From: Alistipes sp.
GTDB lineage: Bacteria > Bacteroidota > Bacteroidia > Bacteroidales > Rikenellaceae
NCBI GenBank assembly: GCA_014796635.1
Contig: JAAVIK010000001.1
Span: forward strand, 323,404 to 329,223
DNA: 5,820 nt
Reading direction: 5' to 3'
The notes beneath the pieces are model-generated. The model saw only the letters and a program-made list of their open reading frames with translations. It was not told the DNA's origin and did not search any database. A program made the translations under genes and the position numbers. This document shows positions 1 through 5,523 of the stretch, piece after piece; position 1 is the first letter of the stretch; the number at the start of each line of letters is the position of its first letter.

Positions 1-641
1 TTCCGGCGACGCCGGAAGACGAGCAACCAAAGTCCGTAGCCTAATAAGGCGAATCCGGTCTGGTAGCGGACGACGAACGTAGCGCCGACCGCCGCTCCCA
101 GCAGCAAGCCCCAGCGGAACTCGCGCCCGTCGGCGGAGAGATAACGCCGGGTCGCGGCGATGAGCAGCAGGAAGAGGTTGCCCGTCAGCATCTCGGCGCT
201 GAAATGGACGTGCAGGTAGGTCAGAAACCACAGGAACAGGCCGAGCGCCAGAAAAATACGCTCCTGCCGCTCGTCGCCCAGCTCGTCGCGCACGGAGCGG
301 CCGAACGCCAGCAGAGCCGCCACCGAAAGCGCCCCGCTCAGCAACTGCAGCAGGAAGACCAACAGATAGGGCGAGTAGATGCCCAGCGCCAGCAGCGCCT
401 TGCCGAGGCACCACACCGCAAAGGGCTGCACGCCCGAACGCATCATCGATGAAAATTCCCACGCCAAGTGGTCGGCCGCCGGCACCCCGAACAGCTTCAT
501 GTGGGCGTACTCCAGAATCTGGTAATGCTCGTCGTGGTGGTAGCAGCCGTGGCTGAAAAGGGCATAGAGCAGGGTCAGCAGGCAGCCGGCGACAAGGATT
601 CCCCGGCGGCTGCAAAGGGTTTTCTTAAGTTCGGGCGACAT
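1..641 (-). CDS. GT22 (Alg9/PIG-B-like) mannosyltransferase family membrane protein, N-terminal part
   Basis: This is an open frame of 213 codons from ATG at 641 that leaves the window at base 1, so the C-terminal part is missing. It begins with a short basic N-terminus (MSPELKKTLCSRRG), then a first hydrophobic helix at about residues 14-30. A luminal-type loop motif HHDEHYQ follows at 35-41, then LEYAH (43-47), AWEF (60-63) and RSGVQP (68-73). This matches the GT22 signature of Alg9, PIG-B and Smp3, which reads HPDE..Q..E.AH...TWE...RS...P. Here the usual Pro is His. Further hydrophobic stretches lie at about 75-115, 128-165 and 178-208, with SAEMLTGN at 148-155 and VVRYQTGF at 190-197, both like GT22 helices. 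Family members move mannose or another hexose from a polyprenyl-phosphate donor on the non-cytoplasmic membrane face. The acceptor here is unknown, perhaps a glycan or glycolipid. No alternative upstream start is needed because the promoter abuts the ATG. I am fairly sure of the family but not of the sugar specificity. Confidence 0.8.
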   Translation of the reverse strand, partial: MSPELKKTLCSRRGILVAGCLLTLLYALFSHGCYHHDEHYQILEYAHMKLFGVPAADHLAWEFSSMMRSGVQPFAVWCLGKALLALGIYSPYLLVFLLQLLSGALSVAALLAFGRSVRDELGDERQERIFLALGLFLWFLTYLHVHFSAEMLTGNLFLLLIAATRRYLSADGREFRWGLLLGAAVGATFVVRYQTGFALLGYGLWLLVFRRRR

Positions 642-648
642 ATCGGGG

Positions 649-680
649 CGAAGATACGAATAAGCGAGGGCAAAAGCAAA
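649..680 (-). promoter_or_regulatory. Bacteroidetes-type promoter for the GT22 gene
   Basis: On the minus strand TTTG (680-677) is followed after exactly 20 bp by TATCTTCG (656-649). This fits the Bacteroidetes primary-sigma pattern of TTTG at -33 and TAnnTTTG at -7, with one mismatch (C for T). The -7 element ends only 7 nt before the ATG at 641, so the transcript would be leaderless or nearly so. The same 14-bp string around the -7 box (ATTCGTATCTTCGC) recurs before the PBP gene. The assignment rests on sequence pattern only. Confidence 0.7.
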
Positions 681-712
681 CTTGTTTGCATCTTGCCGAG
701 CGAGAGTATCTC
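650..712. repeat. 63-bp imperfect palindrome, probable interspersed Bacteroidales promoter element
   Basis: The core is a 6-bp inverted repeat with a 2-nt spacer, GCAAAC-TT-GTTTGC (676-689). The arms continue imperfectly outward: GGGCAAAA on one side pairs partly with ATCTTGCC on the other, and GAAGATAC (650-657) mirrors GTATCTC (706-712). The minus-strand promoter of the GT22 gene is built into one half, and the mirror half carries a degenerate plus-strand copy. Similarity may continue on the distal side to about 755. From memory, closely similar sequence recurs upstream of many Bacteroidales genes. I cannot confirm copy number from a single copy here. Confidence 0.55.
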
Positions 713-794
713 AGCGAAACTAAGGTAGGAAAAGTCGAGAGCAGAAGCAAGCGACAGCCCGATGATGCCGGGACCGGATATTTGCGGCGGCCGC

Positions 795-827
795 GAAAAA
801 GAAAAACCGCCCCGATGAAGGGCGGTT
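795..827 (-). terminator. Intrinsic terminator of the sod transcript
   Basis: Read on the minus strand there is a perfect 8-bp GC-rich stem, AACCGCCC (827-820) with GGGCGGTT (812-805), closing a 7-nt loop. It is followed by the T-rich tract TTTTTCTTTTT (806-796). It begins 25 bp past the SOD stop codon, which is standard placement, and isolates the sod unit from the downstream GT22 gene. On the plus strand there is no T tract, so it acts in one direction. Confidence 0.9.
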
Positions 828-851
828 ATAGGGACGAAGCGGAAGGCCGGG

Positions 852-1499
852 CTACCTGCGGTCGTAGCGCTCGGCGACGGTTTTCCAATCGATGCGCTCC
901 CACAGGGCGTTGACGGCATCGGCGCGCCGGTTGCGGAAGTCGACGTAGTAGGCATGCTCCCAGACGTCGATGCACAGCAGGGGTTTCAACCCCTCGCGCA
1001 GGGGATTGCCGGCATTGGGCGATACGACGATGCCCAACCGGCCTGCCGGACCGGCGACGAGCCACACCCACCCCGAGCCGAAAAGGCCCGCGGCGGCGGC
1101 CGTCATCTGCGACTTCATGCGGTCGAACGACCCGAAGCTGCGGTCGATGGCCTCGAGCAAGGCCCCCTGCGGCTCGCTCTGGGGCTTGGGCGAGAGCTGG
1201 TCGAAATAGAACTCGTGGTTCCAGGCCTGCGCGGCGTTGTTGTAAACGGCGCCATCGGCCGTCAGGACGATATCCTCGAGCGGCCGCCCGGCATAGGGAG
1301 TATCGACGACGAGCTCGTTGAGCTTGTCGACATAACCTGCGTAGTGTTTGTCGTGGTGGTAATGGAGCGTCTCCTCGGAGAGCTGCGGAGCCAGCGCGTC
1401 GTAGGCGTAAGGGAGCTCCTTGGGCACGAAACGCGTGGCAGCGACGGTATCGGTCTGCATAAAGAACGGGATTAAAAGGGGTAAGATCAAGGGATTCAT
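852..1499 (-). CDS. sodB: Superoxide dismutase, Fe-type (Fe/Mn family)
   Basis: The enzyme converts superoxide to oxygen and hydrogen peroxide. The 215-residue frame aligns along its length with Fe/Mn SODs. Metal ligands are visible as H48 (TLHYH), H95 (WNH), D178 and H182 (DVWEH). Second-shell residues are H52 and Y56. The outer-sphere Gln comes from the N-terminal domain (Q91 in NNAAQAWNH), which marks the Fe type rather than the Mn type. Some Bacteroidales relatives are cambialistic, so Mn use cannot be excluded. The start is uncertain. ATG at 1499 adds a hydrophobic leader (NPLILPLLIPFF) that could be a weak signal peptide lacking basic residues. ATG at 1460 would give MQTDTVAATRF and a cytoplasmic protein. 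An in-frame TAG within the upstream palindrome rules out any earlier start. It lies 71 bp after the rubredoxin gene, probably in one transcript, and is followed by an intrinsic terminator. The enzyme identity is very secure. Confidence 0.95.
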   Translation of the reverse strand: MNPLILPLLIPFFMQTDTVAATRFVPKELPYAYDALAPQLSEETLHYHHDKHYAGYVDKLNELVVDTPYAGRPLEDIVLTADGAVYNNAAQAWNHEFYFDQLSPKPQSEPQGALLEAIDRSFGSFDRMKSQMTAAAAGLFGSGWVWLVAGPAGRLGIVVSPNAGNPLREGLKPLLCIDVWEHAYYVDFRNRRADAVNALWERIDWKTVAERYDRR

Positions 1500-1527
1500 G
1501 CTGCGAAACGAAAGGCGGGAAACGGAA

Positions 1528-1545
1528 TGCTAAAACGTTTTAGCA
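1528..1545. promoter_or_regulatory. Perfect 18-bp palindrome, probable LacI-family operator
   Basis: TGCTAAAACGTTTTAGCA is a perfect 18-bp inverted repeat centred on CG, in the 71-bp gap between rubredoxin and sod. An even-length palindrome with AAACGTTT around a central CpG is the hallmark of operators bound by LacI/GalR-family repressors (PurR, Cra, RbsR, CcpA-like sites). The site ends 28 bp before the ATG at 1499. It is unlikely to be a terminator: the hairpin would be AT-rich with a 4-nt loop and is not followed by a T tract. The regulator is not in the window, and its identity is inference. Confidence 0.6.
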
Positions 1546-1570
1546 GGCGCTTCCCATACGCAACTCCGGC

Positions 1571-1732
1571 TCAGTCGATCGGGTCGAAGACGTCTTTGGG
1601 CTCGCCGCAGACGGGGCAGGTCCAACCCTCGGGCAGCTCCTCGAACGGGGTGCCGGGAGCGATGCCGTTGTCGGGGTCGCCGACCTCGGGATCGTAGATG
1701 TATTCGCAGACGGTACAACGATATTTTTTCAT
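1571..1732 (-). CDS. rub: Rubredoxin
   Basis: This is a 53-residue small iron protein that carries single electrons in the cytoplasm. It has the two cysteine knuckles of rubredoxin, C6-T-V-C9 and C39-P-V-C42-G, which bind one Fe(Cys)4 centre. It also has the family landmarks [14 protein letters not shown] (11-24) and [11 protein letters not shown] (33-43). Length and spacing are those of the classical short type. ATG at 1732 gives the canonical MKKYRCTVC start. A GTG ten codons upstream would add an unsupported extension. In anaerobes rubredoxin feeds electrons to peroxide- and superoxide-reducing enzymes (rubrerythrin, superoxide reductase, rubredoxin:oxygen oxidoreductase). Lying just before sod suggests a shared oxidative-stress role. 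It follows the asd terminator, so it probably has its own promoter. Confidence 0.96.
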   Translation of the reverse strand: MKKYRCTVCEYIYDPEVGDPDNGIAPGTPFEELPEGWTCPVCGEPKDVFDPID

Positions 1733-1766
1733 GACGAAAAAAAATGAAGGTTCGCACCCCACCCCG

Positions 1767-1774
1767 CAAATAGA
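1767..1774 (-). promoter_or_regulatory. Candidate -7 element for the rubredoxin-sod unit
   Basis: TCTATTTG on the minus strand matches TAnnTTTG except at one position. It lies 34 nt before the rubredoxin ATG and just downstream of the asd terminator, where a new promoter is expected. No good TTTG at the -33 distance is visible. The upstream bases there are the T tract of the preceding terminator (TTTTCGTTTT). This is a weak call. Confidence 0.3.
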
Positions 1775-1780
1775 GTGCCG

Positions 1781-1817
1781 AAAACGAAAAGGGCCGCACC
1801 TCTGAGAAGTGCGGCCC
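1781..1817 (-). terminator. Intrinsic terminator of the PBP-asd transcript
   Basis: On the minus strand a perfect 9-bp stem, GGGCCGCAC (1817-1809) with GTGCGGCCC (1799-1791), closes a 9-nt loop and is followed by TTTTCGTTTT (1790-1781). It starts 23 bp after the asd stop codon. It separates the cell-wall unit from the rubredoxin-sod unit, so the latter needs its own promoter or depends on read-through. Confidence 0.9.
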
Positions 1818-1840
1818 GTGCTATCGGAGCAGAAAGAGCT

Positions 1841-2833
1841 CTACAGCAATGTCTCCATGATCTGCACGGCGTTGAGTGCGGCGCCCTTGCGGATCTGGTC
1901 GCTGACGCACCAGAAAGTCAGTCCGTTGTCGCAGGCGAGGTCCTTGCGGATACGGCCCACGTAGACGGGGTCGTGCCCGGCGACGAACAGCGGCATGGGA
2001 TAGACCTTGTCGGCGGGCTCGTCCATAAGCACGATGCCCGGGGCCGAAGCGAAAGCGGCCCGCACCTCCCCGACGGAGAGGGGACGCTCGGTCTCGAGCC
2101 ACACGCTCTCGGAGTGGGCGCGCATGACGGGCACGCGCACGCAGGTGGCCGACACGCGGATGTCGGAGTGCATGATCTTGCGCGTCTCGTTGAACATCTT
2201 CATCTCCTCCTTGGTGTAGTCGTTGTCGGTGAAGAGGTCGATATGGGGGATGACGTTGTAGGCGAGCTGGAACGCGAACTTCTCGACCGCAGGCTCCTCT
2301 CCGGCGGCGAGCTGGGCATGCTGCCTCTCGAGCTCGGCCATGGCGGCGGCGCCGGCTCCGCTGGCCGACTGGTAGGAAGCCACATGCACGCGACGGATAT
2401 GCGAGAGCCGCTCGACGGCCTGCAGCGCCACGACCATCTGGATCGTCGTGCAGTTGGGGTTGGCGATGATGCGGCGCGGCGCCTGCCGGGCATCGTCGGG
2501 GTTGACCTCGGGCACGACCAAGGGCACGTCGGCGTCCATGCGGAAAGCGCTGGAATTGTCGATCATGAGGGTGCCGTGCCTGGTGATCGTCTCCGCATAC
2601 TCGCGCGAAGTCGACGCCCCGGCCGAGACGAGGGCGAAGTCGATGCCCCGGAAGTCGTCGTTGTGCTGCAGGAGCCGGACCTCGATTTCCCGGCCGCGGA
2701 ACATGTATTTCCGGCCAGCGCTGCGCTCCGAACCGAACAGCACGAGCTCGTCGATCGGCAGCGGCCGCTCCCCGAGAATCTTGAGAAACTCCTGTCCCAC
2801 GGCCCCGCTGGCCCCTACGATTGCGATTTTCAT
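1841..2833 (-). CDS. asd: Aspartate-semialdehyde dehydrogenase
   Basis: The enzyme reduces L-4-aspartyl phosphate to aspartate semialdehyde with NADPH. This is the branch point to diaminopimelate, lysine, threonine and methionine, and it acts in the cytoplasm. The 330-residue length is normal for the family. The dinucleotide-binding loop GASGAVG is at residues 7-13. The catalytic cysteine is C128 in NPNCTT. SYQSASG (153-159) holds the conserved Gln, and FNETRKI (214-220) contributes to substrate phosphate binding. [13 protein letters not shown] (232-244) holds the binding Arg and the catalytic His (H240). The RVPV/HSES pattern is the shorter Gram-positive and archaeal-like subtype rather than the E. 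coli subtype. The ATG at 2833 begins [10 protein letters not shown], exactly at the family N-terminus. It lies 35 bp after the PBP gene with no terminator between, so the two are probably co-transcribed. A strong terminator follows. Confidence 0.97.
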   Translation of the reverse strand: MKIAIVGASGAVGQEFLKILGERPLPIDELVLFGSERSAGRKYMFRGREIEVRLLQHNDDFRGIDFALVSAGASTSREYAETITRHGTLMIDNSSAFRMDADVPLVVPEVNPDDARQAPRRIIANPNCTTIQMVVALQAVERLSHIRRVHVASYQSASGAGAAAMAELERQHAQLAAGEEPAVEKFAFQLAYNVIPHIDLFTDNDYTKEEMKMFNETRKIMHSDIRVSATCVRVPVMRAHSESVWLETERPLSVGEVRAAFASAPGIVLMDEPADKVYPMPLFVAGHDPVYVGRIRKDLACDNGLTFWCVSDQIRKGAALNAVQIMETLL

Positions 2834-2868
2834 ACTTCTATATACTTAATATACTGTTTCCGGCGGGC
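2834..2868 (-). other. Short AT-rich spacer between PBP and asd genes
   Basis: This 35-bp spacer is much more AT-rich than its surroundings. On the minus strand it carries AGTATATTA followed directly by AGTATATAG, so AGTATAT repeats with 9-bp spacing, then AAGT before the asd ATG. It has no terminator hairpin and no TAnnTTTG box. Its A/T richness before the start codon fits the Bacteroidetes habit of starting translation on unstructured A-rich leaders rather than Shine-Dalgarno pairing. Confidence 0.4.
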
Positions 2869-5355
2869 TCAGTCGAAGAACAACTCGTCCTCGGTAGGCT
2901 CCTGCTCCTGCGGGAAAAAGGTCTCGCCCTCGGCTTCGAGCTCCTCCTGCATCCGCTGCGCCTCCTCGGCCTCCTTGACCCAGCCGCAGTCGTAATGCGG
3001 CATGGAGGCCGGGCGGACGAAGCGGTCGAAGCGCGAGATGCCCAGCGACCCGTTGTCGTAGACCTGCCGCAGGAAGTCGCCCACGATCGGCAGGGCCATG
3101 ACGCTGCCCTCGCCGCGCGCGAGCAGGTGCACCTGCTGGTCCTCGCCGCCGACCCACGCACCGGCGACGATGCGCGGAGCGACCCCGACGAACCAAGCGT
3201 CGCGGTTCTTGTTGGAAGTACCCGTCTTACCGCCCAGCTCGACGTCGTCGAAGCCGAACTGCCACTTCATACGCACGGCCGTACCTTTCTTGACGACGCC
3301 CTGCAGCATGGAGAGCATGGTATAGGCCGTGCGCTCGCTGACGGCGTCCTGCGACTGAGGGATGAACGAAGCGATGACGTTGCCCTGCCGGTCCTCGATG
3401 CGCGTGACGAAGATGGCGTCGGTATGGACGCCCTGGTTGGCGAACGTGGAGAACGCGCTGACGAGCTCGAAGACGTTGGACTCGGAAGTACCGAGGCACA
3501 GGGCCGGAACGGGATCGATGAAGCTGCGGATACCCATGTTATGGATGAAGTCGGCGACGGCGGCGGGCTCCTTGGCCTGCTTCATGATCCAGGCCGAGTA
3601 ATTGTTGCGGCTGAGGGCGAGACCCCACGAGAGGGGATGCAGCTCGCCCTCCTGCGGCACCGGGGCCGACTCCTTGGGCGACCACGCCGTACCGTTGGCC
3701 GTCTCGATAGTCACGGGCAGGTTGGGCACGGGCGTACAGGGCGAGAGCCCCAGATGATCGATAGCGAAGGTATAGATGAAAGGCTTGATCGTAGAACCGA
3801 TCTGGCGCTTGCCCTGCTTGGCCATGTCGTACTTGAAATAACGGAAGTTGGGACCCCCGACGTAGGCCTTGACGAAGCCGGTGCGGGGATCGAGGGCCAG
3901 AAACGCGGCGCGCATGATCCGCTTGTGGTGGAGAATCGAATCGCGCGGGGTCATGAGCGTGTCGCGCTCGCCCCGGTAGGTGAAGACCTTCATCGAACAG
4001 GGCCGGTCGAACGAAGCCTCGGTCTCGCGCTCGCTGAATCCGGCGTTGCGCATCTCGCGGTAACGGTCGGAATAACGCACGGCGCGCCGCATGATCTGCT
4101 CGCGCTCCTCCCGCGTAGTCTCGTTGAAAAGGACCCGGGTGCGCCGGTACTGGTCGTCCATGGCGGGCTGGATGACCGTCTCCAACTGCGTATGGACAGC
4201 CTGCTCGGCGTAGCGCTGCATGGCGGAGTTGATGGTGGTATAGATTTTCAGACCGTCGCGGTAGATGTTGTAGGGGGTGCCGTCGGCCTTGCGGTTTTTG
4301 CGGCACCAACCGTAGAGGGGATTCTCGTCGTACTCCCGGACGGCCTGCTCGTAATCCCACTCGGTGTAGAACTGGTTGCGGCGCGGCCGCGGGGCGGTCA
4401 TGACTAAACGGAGCATCTCGCGGAAGTAGGTGGCCGTACCCTCGTTATGGGAAATAGGCTTGTAATTGAGCACGATGGGCAGGGCGGCGATGGAATCGTA
4501 CTGCCGGCGGGAGAGGGCTCCGGCGGCCTTCATGCGCGAGAGGACGAGGTTGCGGCGCACGAGAGCCCGCTGGGGATTGCGGACGGGCGAATAGAACGTA
4601 GGCGCGTTGACGACGCCGACGAGCATGGCGGCCTCCTGGACGTTGAGCTCGTGGGGCTCCTTATTGAAGAACGTATGGGCCGCGGACTTGATGCCGAACG
4701 CATTGGAACCGTACTCGACGGTATTGAGGTACATGGCGGCGATCTCCTCCTTGGTATAGTTGTACTCGAGCTTGAGGGCCGTGATCCACTCCTTGAACTT
4801 CGACGAGACGAGCTTGGCCGTGCGGACGATCTTGCCGCGGTTGCGGACCGTATCGCGCGGGAAGAGGTTCTTGGCGAGCTGCTGGGTGATGGTCGAACCG
4901 CCGCCCTGCGAAGTATTGAACATGCCGACGGTCTTGACGGCGACGCGGGCGAGCGAGGGGATGTCGATGCCCGAATGGCTGCGGAAACGGACGTCCTCGG
5001 TGGAGATGAGCGCCGCGACGATGGGCGGCACCCGGCGGCCGTCGAGCCGCAGGCTCTGCGCGGGATCGACCGGGAAGAGGTCGGCATACTGGACGTAGGA
5101 ACGATTCTGCACGAAGAACGAACCGATGATCTTGCCGTCCTCGGAGTAAATCTCGGTGGCGAGGTTGCTGCGGGGGTTCTCCAGCTCCTCGAACGAGGGC
5201 ATGCGCCCGAAGATGCCGCATGCGGTGAGGATCAACAAGACGAAGACCAGCGCGAACGGCGCGAAGACCCCGATCCATATCCACTTGATATACTTGGGAT
5301 CGAAGCCTTTTTTCTGCGGCTGCTTTCTTCTGTACTGCTTTCCATGCTGTGCCAT
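2869..5355 (-). CDS. mrcA: Class A penicillin-binding protein (PBP1A-type, GT51 plus transpeptidase)
   Basis: This bifunctional peptidoglycan synthase polymerises lipid II and cross-links the stem peptides in the periplasm. From ATG at 5355 it has 828 residues. A basic cytoplasmic tail (1-22) precedes one membrane helix (about 24-46). The GT51 domain (about 65-280) shows EDVRFRSHSGID (120-131, catalytic E120), GGGSTITQQLAKNLF (151-165), KEEIAAMYLN (202-211, second Glu E204) and EAAMLVG (241-247). A linker and insert of about 180 residues follows, rich in Arg and Glu at 400-450. The transpeptidase domain has STIK (catalytic S521, K524), SRN (582-584) and KTGTS (710-714). The C-terminal tail (about 793-828) is acidic and Glu-rich. 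An ATG at 5427 is in frame but would place the promoter inside the gene, so I reject it. Residues 43-46 (LTAC) look like a lipobox. The gene is probably co-transcribed with asd. Function is secure; the symbol is by family analogy. Confidence 0.96.
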   Translation of the reverse strand: MAQHGKQYRRKQPQKKGFDPKYIKWIWIGVFAPFALVFVLLILTACGIFGRMPSFEELENPRSNLATEIYSEDGKIIGSFFVQNRSYVQYADLFPVDPAQSLRLDGRRVPPIVAALISTEDVRFRSHSGIDIPSLARVAVKTVGMFNTSQGGGSTITQQLAKNLFPRDTVRNRGKIVRTAKLVSSKFKEWITALKLEYNYTKEEIAAMYLNTVEYGSNAFGIKSAAHTFFNKEPHELNVQEAAMLVGVVNAPTFYSPVRNPQRALVRRNLVLSRMKAAGALSRRQYDSIAALPIVLNYKPISHNEGTATYFREMLRLVMTAPRPRRNQFYTEWDYEQAVREYDENPLYGWCRKNRKADGTPYNIYRDGLKIYTTINSAMQRYAEQAVHTQLETVIQPAMDDQYRRTRVLFNETTREEREQIMRRAVRYSDRYREMRNAGFSERETEASFDRPCSMKVFTYRGERDTLMTPRDSILHHKRIMRAAFLALDPRTGFVKAYVGGPNFRYFKYDMAKQGKRQIGSTIKPFIYTFAIDHLGLSPCTPVPNLPVTIETANGTAWSPKESAPVPQEGELHPLSWGLALSRNNYSAWIMKQAKEPAAVADFIHNMGIRSFIDPVPALCLGTSESNVFELVSAFSTFANQGVHTDAIFVTRIEDRQGNVIASFIPQSQDAVSERTAYTMLSMLQGVVKKGTAVRMKWQFGFDDVELGGKTGTSNKNRDAWFVGVAPRIVAGAWVGGEDQQVHLLARGEGSVMALPIVGDFLRQVYDNGSLGISRFDRFVRPASMPHYDCGWVKEAEEAQRMQEELEAEGETFFPQEQEPTEDELFFD

Positions 5356-5372
5356 AACGACGGAATTTGGTG

Positions 5373-5380
5373 CGAAGATA
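5373..5380 (-). promoter_or_regulatory. Bacteroidetes-type -7 element for the PBP-asd unit
   Basis: TATCTTCG on the minus strand (5380-5373) matches TAnnTTTG with one mismatch. It lies 17 nt before the PBP ATG at 5355, giving a leader of roughly a dozen nucleotides. It sits in a 14-bp string (5372-5385) identical to the one before the GT22 gene. At the -33 distance there is only AT-rich sequence (GTATTTTT) and no TTTG, so the promoter may be weaker or regulated. Confidence 0.6.
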
Positions 5381-5385
5381 CGAAT

Positions 5386-5523
5386 TCTGGAATTAAAAAT
5401 ACGATACCCGGCCGGAAGCTGTCGCAAAAAAATTGCGGCCCGGTCCGAACGGAATCGCCGTATCCTGCAAACGATTTTCCATAACCGGAAATTATGCCCC
5501 TCGATGCTTGAATTTTTTATTTC
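5386..5523. other. Intergenic region between the OMP-like gene and the PBP gene
   Basis: Apart from the -7 element described separately, this stretch is AT-richer than the genes around it. It has small weak inverted repeats, for example CGCAA-TTTTT-TTGCG near 5422-5436 and TTTCC/GGAAA near 5477-5492. None has the GC-rich stem plus T tract seen at the two clear terminators in this window. I see no RNA gene or small coding frame. Whether the upstream gene terminates here or reads through is undecided. Confidence 0.4.

Noticed and set aside
575..955. A minus-strand frame reading through the palindromic element (LSFAEILSLG...)
   Set aside because: It overlaps the sod 3' end, the sod terminator, the repeat and the GT22 start in another frame. 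It is a spurious translation of the repeat.
1528..1545. The palindrome as a transcription terminator for rubredoxin
   Set aside because: The stem is AT-rich with a 4-nt loop, and no T tract follows on the minus strand, unlike the two clear terminators in this window.
1733..1762. A ten-residue extension of rubredoxin from GTG 1762
   Set aside because: Classical rubredoxins start MKKYxCxxC, and the extension comes from a T-rich leader.
1775..2995. A 406-codon plus-strand open frame antisense to asd
   Set aside because: It begins in the asd terminator and is the complement of a conserved enzyme. It is His/Asp/Gly/Val-rich and has no domain.
2821..4407. A 528-codon open frame on the plus strand antisense to the PBP gene
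   Set aside because: It lies opposite a gene with clear catalytic motifs. Its predicted protein is Gly/Asp/Val/Leu-rich with no recognisable domain, as expected from the complement of GC3-biased codons.
5356..5427. A 24-residue N-terminal extension of the PBP from ATG 5427
   Set aside because: The extension is translated from the promoter (the -7 box reads as RIRIFAP). The start at 5355 gives a normal basic cytoplasmic tail and membrane helix.
5416..5440. The inverted repeat CGCAA-TTTTT-TTGCG as a terminator or attenuator
   Set aside because: The stem is only 5 bp, the T run forms the loop rather than following the stem, and there is no supporting context.
4447..5484. A 345-codon plus-strand open frame antisense to the PBP gene
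   Set aside because: Same shadow effect. It is rich in Asp, Glu, Arg and Gly with no motif, and it runs through the PBP promoter region.
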